This document shows positions 1 through 6,013 of a DNA stretch of 64,000 nt, piece by piece. A program made the position numbers and the translations under genes. Position 1 is the stretch's first letter. Each line of letters starts with the position of its first letter. This stretch comes from an uncultured Bacteroidales bacterium (lineage in GTDB: Bacteria > Bacteroidota > Bacteroidia > Bacteroidales > FEN-979). Location of the stretch: the NCBI GenBank assembly GCA_903837605.1, contig CAILVF010000003.1, positions 1 through 64,000 on the forward strand, read 5' to 3'. The notes under the pieces are model-generated. The model had not been told where the DNA came from, searched no databases, and saw nothing but the letters and a program-made list of their open reading frames with translations.

Positions 1-92
1 GTAATTGATAATCAATATAGTTGTACGAATTCTTGATACGGAATTCAATTCACAATTTGTTAGCCATTTTCGGATAAATTATTTCATACTTT
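1..92. other. tail of a preceding cassette, no gene seen
   Basis: This AT-rich stretch precedes the first attC site. It contains no start codon followed by a convincing reading frame, and no terminator or promoter stands out. By position it would be the distal end of an integron-type cassette whose gene lies left of the window. That is inferred only from the attC site that follows it. Confidence 0.35.
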
Positions 93-224
93 GCCTAACA
101 GGCAGCTAAATCGAATACGGGTGGGCACCGTAAATTATGAAATGTGAGTATTTGCAAATATGATTGGAAAATCCAATAATTACCAAGTAAATCCCGCACT
201 CAATTTAGCTGCAAGGCGTTAGCA
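93..224 (+). repeat. attC-like recombination site 1
   Basis: The site opens with the R'' core GCCTAAC (93-99) and closes with the R' core GTTAGCA (218-224), which fits the integron consensus RYYYAAC...GTTRRRY. The inner L arms are a perfect 10-bp inverted repeat, GCAGCTAAAT at 102-111 and ATTTAGCTGC at 203-212. Extra unpaired bases lie between L' and R', as is usual for folded single-stranded attC. The total length of 132 bp is within the attC range. Its R' is the exact complement of the R'' that ends the next cassette. Confidence 0.8.
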
Positions 225-232
225 ACTATAAT

Positions 233-787
233 ATGACGAAATATTTATACATACTTTTGATTATTCTTTGCTTCTTCTCTTGTAAGAAAGAAGAACCAAA
301 ACTCTTGAATGCCGAATCAGTTGAATTAACATATTACAATGGCTGGACAGGTGGTGTTTCAATGAAAATAGATAAAAACGGAATCATTCATTACATTCAT
401 TATGACATACATGGCGCAACTAATACAAAAACTTGCTATACAGATACTTTAAATAATCAAACAATTGATAGTATAAATTCATACCTTTCAAAACTGAAAA
501 ACGAAAAAATTGACAGCTTATATGATGGGCATTGTCAAGATTGTGGTGCTTTTTTCTTTCTGCTTGACTATCATGATAGAAAAATTGAAACGACAGTAAT
601 TGGTAGTAACGTTTTCAGCAATAATATATCATGTCTTGGTAGATTGTTATTAAAGGATCATCCAAATGATTATAACCGAATTGATACTTGTACTGATTTT
701 CAGACAACCAAATATTTGAAACCACCACCACCACCTAAACCAATTGACATCCAAGAGATTACTCCGATTAAAAAGCCAAATAAATAG
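233..787 (+). CDS. cassette 1: small lipoprotein of unknown function
   Basis: The product is a 184-residue predicted lipoprotein. It has a short hydrophobic leader with a Cys at about residue 17 (FFSC) followed by KKEE, typical of a Bacteroidota lipobox, so it should be anchored in the cell envelope. The mature part has several cysteines (CQDC near residue 100) and ends in a proline-rich stretch with five consecutive prolines and a basic tail. I do not recognise a domain. The gene is the only one between attC sites 1 and 2 and reads in the same direction as the attC sites, as cassette genes usually do. The ATG lies 9 bases after the R' core, so little room remains for a private promoter. Base composition is clearly more AT-rich than the chromosome to the right. 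Confidence 0.75.
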   Translation: MTKYLYILLIILCFFSCKKEEPKLLNAESVELTYYNGWTGGVSMKIDKNGIIHYIHYDIHGATNTKTCYTDTLNNQTIDSINSYLSKLKNEKIDSLYDGHCQDCGAFFFLLDYHDRKIETTVIGSNVFSNNISCLGRLLLKDHPNDYNRIDTCTDFQTTKYLKPPPPPKPIDIQEITPIKKPNK

Positions 788-805
788 AAATGAAAGAATT
801 ACAGT

Positions 806-897
806 TGCTAACATGCCGCTAAAAAACAACAAAACCAGCATTATCAATGTTTTTCATAGATTCGTCCTTTGCTGTTTTTAGCGGCTAAACGTTGGCG
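806..897 (+). repeat. attC-like recombination site 2
   Basis: The R'' core is TGCTAAC (806-812) and the R' core is GTTGGCG (891-897). The L arms are a perfect 11-bp inverted repeat, GCCGCTAAAAA at 815-825 and TTTTTAGCGGC at 875-885. R'' is the exact reverse complement of the GTTAGCA that opens the same cassette at 218, which is what an excised circular cassette requires. The length is 92 bp. Confidence 0.85.
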
Positions 898-918
898 GTA
901 ATAATTTATAATTGAAAC

Positions 919-1569
919 ATGAAAAGGAAAATCACTTTTTTATTTTTTTCATTGCAAATCTTAACTCTGACCGGTCAAAATCTTAATCTCCAAATTGGAC
1001 CTTCTTTTTCAAAACTTAATTGGGAGAATTCGATGAGCAATGAAATAATGTATAACAAAAATGTCACAGGGCTAAATGTATTGATTGGAATTGATTATCT
1101 AAATTTAAAATATTTCAATCTCAGTTCAAATATCGGATTCATCCAGAAAGGGGGTAAGGATTCTATTTCAGTTGCAACACCCAATGGAGAAATTATAGGT
1201 AAGCAATTGATTCAAACCAAGCTTAACTATCTTACCATAAATACTACGGCCAATCTCAAACTTCCTATAAAAGATTTTGTAATTCCATATCTGTTTGTAG
1301 GTCCACGAGTTGACTATCTAATATCATATAAGGAAAGTGCCGTCTTTATTAAGCAATTTGATGATTGGGGAAAACTCAACAAACTAATTTATGGTGTTAT
1401 AACTGGAATTGGCCTTGATTTTAAAATCAAAAGATTTTTTGTTGGAGCTGTTTTTAACTATTATTTCAATTTCAATAAAATAGTTGATTACACTTCGGAT
1501 AATAATGTTTCAAATAAAATCCTAGATAGAACATTTACTATTAATTTAAAAGTGGGATATAAATTATAA
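919..1569 (+). CDS. cassette 2: outer-membrane beta-barrel protein
   Basis: The 216-residue product has an N-terminal signal peptide of about 20 residues, ending around LTGQ. The rest is dominated by alternating short beta strands that end on aromatic residues, and the final strand is ...LKVGYKL. This matches the PorT/OMP_b-brl type of small Bacteroidota outer-membrane barrels. No specific transport substrate can be read from the sequence. It lies alone between attC sites 2 and 3, in cassette orientation, with the ATG 21 bases after R'. The stop is followed directly by the next R'' core. It is AT-rich like its neighbours. Confidence 0.75.
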   Translation: MKRKITFLFFSLQILTLTGQNLNLQIGPSFSKLNWENSMSNEIMYNKNVTGLNVLIGIDYLNLKYFNLSSNIGFIQKGGKDSISVATPNGEIIGKQLIQTKLNYLTINTTANLKLPIKDFVIPYLFVGPRVDYLISYKESAVFIKQFDDWGKLNKLIYGVITGIGLDFKIKRFFVGAVFNYYFNFNKIVDYTSDNNVSNKILDRTFTINLKVGYKL

Positions 1570-1577
1570 ATTACTAC

Positions 1578-1667
1578 CGCCAACAAATCGCTAACCGCAA
1601 CAAAACTAACGTATTGTTGCTTTACAAAGGTTTCACCTTTGCTGCGTTTAGCGATCGGACGTTAGGT
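1578..1667 (+). repeat. attC-like recombination site 3
   Basis: The R'' core is CGCCAAC (1578-1584) and the R' core is GTTAGGT (1661-1667). The L arms ATCGCTAACCGCA (1587-1599) and TGCGTTTAGCGAT (1643-1655) pair at 12 of 13 positions. The complementarity between this R'' and the R' that opens the same cassette extends to 10 bases (TACCGCCAAC against GTTGGCGGTA at 891). A small internal hairpin, AAAGGT-TTC-ACCTTT, sits at 1626-1640. Confidence 0.87.
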
Positions 1668-1705
1668 GCAAGGTGGTTTAGTAACATACAATTAAAATAA
1701 AAGCT

Positions 1706-3772
1706 ATGAAAAGTTTCTATGCGGTTTTAATTGCAATATTTATTGCAGGTTTCTCAGATGCGCAAAATTGGAAGTGGCAGAATCCATTACCACAAGGAAA
1801 CAATATCAAGGATATAAAGTTTGTCGATCCTTATATAGGTTATGCTTGCGGGGGTTCAGGAATAATATTAAAGACTACAGATGGAGGAACAAATTGGGTT
1901 ATGCAGAATTCAGGGACTGGTGCAGATTTAATGTCCATCTTTTTTGTTGATGCAAATGTTGGTTATATCGTTGGAATATGGGGGAACATTCTTAAGACGA
2001 TAAACGGTGGAATTGATTGGATAAATCAGTCTCAGGCAGCACCATACTTTTTAACTTCTGTTTATTTTAACGATTCAAATACAGGATATGCTGTTGGTTG
2101 TCCAGATGCGTCACTTTCTTCAGGAATTATTTTAAAAACAATAAATGGAGGCATAGATTGGCTTGTTAATTACATAGGAACAAATTCCTTTTTTCGTTCT
2201 GTTTCATTCACAGACTATAATTCTGGATATGTAATAACTGACAGGGGATTTGGAAAAACTGCTGATGGAGGAGCTACATGGACTGAATCAAATAATCCAA
2301 TTGGAGAATTTATACAGTTTACTAGCCAGGATACGGGATATCTCTTTCATGGGAGTACAATTAAAAAGACTACAAATGCTGGCTCAGACTGGACAGTGCT
2401 GACATCGGGTCAAGTTAGTGGGTTTATATCATTGTTTTTTTTAAACTCTATGACTGGATTTGCAGTCGGATATCCTTCAACTCTTTTAAAAACGACTGAT
2501 GGAGGGACAACATGGCAGATCCAGACAGTTCAACCGGCATGGACCTATAATCAGTTACGATCTGTTTATTTTACTAATGACAGTACAGGATTTATCGGCG
2601 GTGATAATGGTTTGTTAATTAAAACTACAAATGGAGGGATTGACTGGACAAATGAAATGTCAGGAACACAAACCAGGCTGCTTTCTTTTTATTCAATGGG
2701 TTCAAATTTAATATATGTAGTTGGGGATTTAGGGACAATACTTAAATCTACAGATGGCGGTATGAACTGGGTTGCCCAGAATTCAGGAACTTCTGCGCAA
2801 TTACATTCAGTTTTTTTCACTGATTCAAATACAGGATATATTGTAGGTTATTCCGGAACTATTCTTAAAACTACGAATGGTGGTACAGATTGGGTTTCTC
2901 AAACCTCAGGAACGACAATTTCCTTAAATTCTATATATTTTACCAGCCCCAACACTGGTTATATAGCGGGTAATGAGGGCACAATTTTGATTACAAATAA
3001 CGGCGGGACAACTTGGATTTATCACAATTCTGGTGTTAATAATTCTTTATATTCAGTTTGTTTTTTAGATACAAATCAAGGGTATATTGTTGGCCAGGGA
3101 GGGACTATATTAAAAACCACAAATGCGGGAACTGATTGGTTCCAAAAACATTCAGGTAGTACGCGTAATTTGTATTCGGTTTCTGTTCCGGATGCTATTA
3201 CGGCGTTTGTGGTAGGTGGTGATGGGATAATATTAAAAACATCAGATGGGGGGAATAATTGGATAACTCAGGATTCCTCAAGGTATGCCGATTTAAGGTC
3301 GGTTTTTTTTAATAACTCGGATGTTGGTTTTGCTGTAGGCCTTCACGGAAGAATTTTGAGTACCGAAAACGGAGGAACCGACTGGATTCTTCAGATTTCA
3401 AGTACACAAAATGATTTAGAATGTATCCGGTTTACTGATATTAACAATGGTTATACTGTCGGTTCATATGGATCTATACTTAAATCTACTAACGGCGGAG
3501 GAGTTGGCATTAATAATTCTTATCTTAAGTTTTCAGACCTAATGATTTATCCTAATCCTGCAAAAGAAAATGTTATTATTAACCTTAAGGGACCTTTGCC
3601 AAAAGGAGGAACTTGCGTTTCAATTATAACAATTACGGGCTTAGTTCTGTCGGAAAGACAATTCAAAGATCTCCCAATTCAACTTGATCTGAGTCAACTT
3701 CCTTCAGGAATTTTTTTGATCAAAATACAAAATGAAAAAACAATCACAATTAGAAAATTAATTAAAGAATAA
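1706..3772 (+). CDS. cassette 3: secreted YCF48-repeat protein with T9SS sorting domain
   Basis: The 688-residue product has a signal peptide ending near GFSDAQ. About fourteen repeats of the YCF48/BNR-like motif G-x-I-L-K-T-T-x-G-G-x-x-W follow, spaced about 40-45 residues apart, which predicts a beta-propeller. The last ~80 residues, beginning around LMIYPNPAKENVIINL, are a type A sorting domain of the type IX secretion system. The protein is therefore expected to be exported through the outer membrane and anchored or released at the surface. Proteins of this family are often annotated as photosystem assembly factors, but that role does not apply here. It is the only gene between attC sites 3 and 4. 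At about 2.1 kb it is long for a cassette gene. Confidence 0.85.
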   Translation: MKSFYAVLIAIFIAGFSDAQNWKWQNPLPQGNNIKDIKFVDPYIGYACGGSGIILKTTDGGTNWVMQNSGTGADLMSIFFVDANVGYIVGIWGNILKTINGGIDWINQSQAAPYFLTSVYFNDSNTGYAVGCPDASLSSGIILKTINGGIDWLVNYIGTNSFFRSVSFTDYNSGYVITDRGFGKTADGGATWTESNNPIGEFIQFTSQDTGYLFHGSTIKKTTNAGSDWTVLTSGQVSGFISLFFLNSMTGFAVGYPSTLLKTTDGGTTWQIQTVQPAWTYNQLRSVYFTNDSTGFIGGDNGLLIKTTNGGIDWTNEMSGTQTRLLSFYSMGSNLIYVVGDLGTILKSTDGGMNWVAQNSGTSAQLHSVFFTDSNTGYIVGYSGTILKTTNGGTDWVSQTSGTTISLNSIYFTSPNTGYIAGNEGTILITNNGGTTWIYHNSGVNNSLYSVCFLDTNQGYIVGQGGTILKTTNAGTDWFQKHSGSTRNLYSVSVPDAITAFVVGGDGIILKTSDGGNNWITQDSSRYADLRSVFFNNSDVGFAVGLHGRILSTENGGTDWILQISSTQNDLECIRFTDINNGYTVGSYGSILKSTNGGGVGINNSYLKFSDLMIYPNPAKENVIINLKGPLPKGGTCVSIITITGLVLSERQFKDLPIQLDLSQLPSGIFLIKIQNEKTITIRKLIKE

Positions 3773-3780
3773 TACCCTGC

Positions 3781-3869
3781 ACCTAACATGCCGCTAACCG
3801 CAACAATGCTAAAGCAATGTTTCTATCAAAGGCTCTGCCTTTGCTGCGTTTAGCGGCCGACCGTTACCT
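3781..3869 (+). repeat. attC-like recombination site 4, last of the array
   Basis: The R'' core is ACCTAAC (3781-3787). Extended to TGCACCTAAC (3778-3787), it is the exact complement of the GTTAGGTGCA that opens cassette 3. The L arms ATGCCGCTAACCGCA (3788-3802) and TGCGTTTAGCGGC (3845-3857) pair with one mismatch. The terminal R' reads GTTACCT (3863-3869), which departs from GTTRRRY. It overlaps the stop codon of the convergent recombinase gene at 3868-3870. An internal hairpin, AAAGGC-TCT-GCCTTT, lies at 3828-3842. Confidence 0.82.
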
Positions 3870-5067
3870 AACTAAAGAAGGGGTGATCCTTTAATTTTTC
3901 TGCAGTCTCCAACTTTGTGATCTTGATATATTTGAAAAATGATTCAGTTTTCCTGTGCCCCGTGATTTGCATGATATCCCGAGTGGGAATTCCAGCCAAA
4001 TAGGCATTAGTGGCAAAGGATCTTCTAGCTGTATGGGTTCTTATTTCAATCCATTTATTAATGTTATCACTTCTTAGTTTATTACTAAAGGCAAGTTGAC
4101 CAATAAAGCGGATTGCCTCATTTGTTTTCTGCAGGGATAGAACACCCAGTTTATTCCCGTATTTAGTTAATATTTCAACAACAATCGGTTTTACCGGAAT
4201 TATAACAGGCTCATCCGTTTTTTGAGTACGTACATAAAGGTTCCCTTTATGGATATTTTCGAAAGATACTTTTGACCAGTCTGAATGCCGTAACCCTGTA
4301 AAACAGTTTAAAACGAAAATATCCCGGACCCTTCTCTTTTCCGGGATATCTATTTCAAATTCATATAATGCCTGAATTTCAGCCTCTGTCAGATAAACAG
4401 TGTCAACATCAACTTTGATTACTTTAAAATCTCGTTTATGATGTTCCTGGTTGGTTGTTAGGTTATCTTCGACTGCTTCATTCATTAATCGCTTTATCCG
4501 TTTAATATGAGACCCGACCGTATTAGGTTTGAGGCCTATTTCCTTTAGGTAGTTTGTGAATTGTAAATAAAAGTCTTTTCCGATCGTATCAAAGTCAACT
4601 CTGAATCTCTGTTTTTGCTGAAATGATTCAAGGTGGGTTTTTAGGGCATTGTAATGTTGAACATGGGTAGGGTTGAATCTGTTTTTGTATCTCTCCTGGA
4701 ATATCCCGATGAAAGACAATAAGGTGGTTTGAATGATTATCTTTTCCTCTTTTCTACCGGCAAATATTTGGTAAGAATCTTTCAATTCTTGTGATTTTCT
4801 TTTAATTTCATCTTTTGAAAAGATTGATTCTGAGGGCAATAGTTCATCATACTTGTCCAGTAGGAAATTTGTGATTTCCCTCAGACGTTTGTTGGTTTCG
4901 GCAAATTCCTTCACTGGCTTCGCTTTTTGATCATCTTTATCCCATGCTTTAGCAGGGATCGATAAGCCTGTTGAAAGTCTCAGCCTTTGGTGATTAAATG
5001 TAAATGTGATGAGAATTAAGGTTTTACTATTCGATTCTTTGTGCTGATAGAAGTTTACAGATGCCAT
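3868..5067 (-). CDS. tyrosine site-specific recombinase (Bacteroidota type, not IntI-like)
   Basis: The 399-residue integrase has three parts: an N-terminal arm-binding region (about 1-100), a SAM-like core-binding domain (about 110-205) and a C-terminal catalytic domain. The catalytic residues are visible as R260 (FTGLRHSDW), K283, H345 and R348 (HTARRS), H371 (TGHRKT) and Y380. The layout is that of integrases of Bacteroidota mobile elements. I see no extra helix between the two arginine boxes of the kind that marks integron integrases (IntI). The gene runs toward the attC array, its stop codon lies inside the last attC, and its 5' end faces tRNA-Arg. A clear promoter sits 20-60 bases upstream. 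It may belong to an element integrated at the tRNA, or it may act on the cassette array; the sequence does not settle which. Confidence 0.88.
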   Translation of the reverse strand: MASVNFYQHKESNSKTLILITFTFNHQRLRLSTGLSIPAKAWDKDDQKAKPVKEFAETNKRLREITNFLLDKYDELLPSESIFSKDEIKRKSQELKDSYQIFAGRKEEKIIIQTTLLSFIGIFQERYKNRFNPTHVQHYNALKTHLESFQQKQRFRVDFDTIGKDFYLQFTNYLKEIGLKPNTVGSHIKRIKRLMNEAVEDNLTTNQEHHKRDFKVIKVDVDTVYLTEAEIQALYEFEIDIPEKRRVRDIFVLNCFTGLRHSDWSKVSFENIHKGNLYVRTQKTDEPVIIPVKPIVVEILTKYGNKLGVLSLQKTNEAIRFIGQLAFSNKLRSDNINKWIEIRTHTARRSFATNAYLAGIPTRDIMQITGHRKTESFFKYIKITKLETAEKLKDHPFFS

Positions 5068-5086
5068 AAAAACTCATTTTAATTGT

Positions 5087-5111
5087 TGCCTAACAAAGAT
5101 AGCGTTAGGCA
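5087..5111. promoter_or_regulatory. palindrome of attC-like core sites overlapping the recombinase promoter
   Basis: TGCCTAAC (5087-5094) and GTTAGGCA (5104-5111) form a perfect 8-bp inverted repeat around a 9-base centre. Each half matches the core consensus used by the attC sites on the other side of the recombinase gene. The layout of two inverted cores a few bases apart just 5' of a recombinase gene resembles the simple site of integron attI. It could equally be an operator, because the -7 box of the recombinase promoter lies in its centre. Confidence 0.55.
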
Positions 5112-5125
5112 GGTTATTAGGCAAA
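5094..5125 (-). promoter_or_regulatory. promoter of the tyrosine recombinase gene
   Basis: On the minus strand the sequence reads TTTG (5125-5122), then 20 bases, then TATCTTTG (5101-5094). This is an exact match to the Bacteroidota primary-sigma promoter TTTG-N19-21-TAnnTTTG. Transcription should begin near 5087, about 20 bases before the ATG at 5067. The -7 box lies between the arms of the GCCTAAC/GTTAGGC palindrome, so binding there would be expected to affect transcription. Confidence 0.75.
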
Positions 5126-5150
5126 TTGAGCTGAAAAAGTTATTAACATC

Positions 5151-5180
5151 GTGTAAGCGGGTGTAAACGGGTGTAAATAA
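5151..5180. repeat. three tandem 10-bp repeats upstream of the recombinase
   Basis: GTGTAAGCGG, GTGTAAACGG and GTGTAAATAA follow one another without gaps. The period of 10 bp places them on the same face of the helix. Their position between the recombinase promoter and the tRNA gene suggests arm-type binding sites for the recombinase, which is inference. Confidence 0.6.
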
Positions 5181-5204
5181 AAAACCAGCAATGACGCTGG
5201 TTTT
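5174..5204 (-). terminator. probable terminator of tRNA-Arg
   Basis: AAAACCAGC (5181-5189) and GCTGGTTTT (5196-5204) form a 9-bp stem with the loop AATGAC. Read on the minus strand, the stem is followed by TTATTT, so it can act as an intrinsic terminator about 35 bases beyond the tRNA 3' end. On the plus strand it is also followed by a T-rich run. Confidence 0.65.
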
Positions 5205-5238
5205 CTTGTTTTTGATCTGGTTTTCAATGGGTCCTTTG

Positions 5239-5312
5239 TGATCCCGGCGCGATTCGAACGCGCGACCCACAGCTTAGAAGGCTGTTGCTCTATCCAGCTG
5301 AGCTACGGGACC
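5239..5312 (-). tRNA. tRNA-Arg (anticodon TCT)
   Basis: The minus strand begins GGTCCCGTAGCTCAGC, pairs its 7-base acceptor with CGGGATC at 5240-5246 (one G-T pair), carries the T-loop GTTCGAATC and has TCT in the anticodon loop (CTTCTAA). It decodes AGA. The 3' CCA is not encoded. The 3' end faces the recombinase gene, a common arrangement for elements integrated at tRNA genes. Confidence 0.93.
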
Positions 5313-5324
5313 GGGATGAGGGTG

Positions 5325-5332
5325 CAAAGGTA
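5325..5332 (-). promoter_or_regulatory. -7 box of the tRNA-Arg promoter
   Basis: TACCTTTG on the minus strand is an exact TAnnTTTG box 12 bases before the tRNA. No good TTTG -33 element is visible at the expected spacing. Confidence 0.5.
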
Positions 5333-5401
5333 AGGATTTACTAACAATTGCACGACTATTTGCGCCGAAATTCTATATTTGCTAATCAAAATCTCAAGGC
5401 T

Positions 5402-5944
5402 ATGCGTATCCTCAGAGACCGTTCCTGTTTGCTGGTCATTGATTTCCAGGAAAGAATCTTCCCTTTCATCCATGAGAATGAAAAACTTTTAAGAAATGTG
5501 CCTGTCCTGATCCGGGGCCTTAAAATTCTTGAACTCCCTGTTTTTGTTACGGAACAGTATACCAAAGGACTCGGAGTGACGGTTCAGCCTATTGCTGAGG
5601 CGCTGGATGGCATTCCGAGGATTGAAAAATCAACCTTCTCATGCTGCGACGAACCGAGGTTTAACCTGGATCTGGCCACTTCAGGAAAAGAAAATGTGAT
5701 CATTGCCGGGATAGAAGCCCATGTTTGTGTTCTGCAAACTGTCATTGACCTGGTCCGCCAGGGTTACCAGGCGGTGGTTGTTGAGGATTGTATCTCCTCA
5801 CGAAAACCCAACGATAAAGCCACGGCAATTGAACGTATGAAGAAAGAAGGCGCGATCATCACCACTTATGAATCAATCCTTTTCGAATTGCTCAGGAGCT
5901 CCGGGGGTGAGACATTCAAGGCAATCTCGAAACTGGTGAAGTAA
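5402..5944 (+). CDS. isochorismatase-family cysteine hydrolase
   Basis: This 180-residue cytoplasmic hydrolase belongs to the isochorismatase/nicotinamidase fold. The catalytic triad is readable as D14 (VIDFQERIF), K76 (RIEKSTFS) and C109 (GIEAHVCV), with the cis-peptide GIEAHVC loop intact. The length is normal for YcaC-like or nicotinamidase-related members. The substrate cannot be deduced, because nicotinamidase metal-binding residues are not obvious. I chose the ATG at 5402. The frame is open from a TTG at 5348, but the homologous core begins only at LRDRSCLLVIDFQ. Confidence 0.85.
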   Translation: MRILRDRSCLLVIDFQERIFPFIHENEKLLRNVPVLIRGLKILELPVFVTEQYTKGLGVTVQPIAEALDGIPRIEKSTFSCCDEPRFNLDLATSGKENVIIAGIEAHVCVLQTVIDLVRQGYQAVVVEDCISSRKPNDKATAIERMKKEGAIITTYESILFELLRSSGGETFKAISKLVK

Positions 5945-6013
5945 TCGTGATGGCGTGATGATCGTGATGAAATTTAAGCTGAACAAAGAATAATAACATA
6001 GATAAATCCTGCA

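Noticed and set aside
650-847. Minus-strand 65-residue frame with four consecutive tryptophans
   Set aside because: It is the complement of the proline codons at the end of cassette 1 and runs into attC site 2. No start signal or homology supports it.
3868-5067. Integron integrase IntI
   Set aside because: The protein has the arm-binding and catalytic layout of Bacteroidota element integrases and I cannot see the extra helix specific to IntI between the arginine boxes. The surrounding attC sites alone are not enough.
5079-5270. 63-residue minus-strand frame between the recombinase and the tRNA gene
   Set aside because: It runs through the tRNA, its terminator and the recombinase promoter, so it is not a gene.
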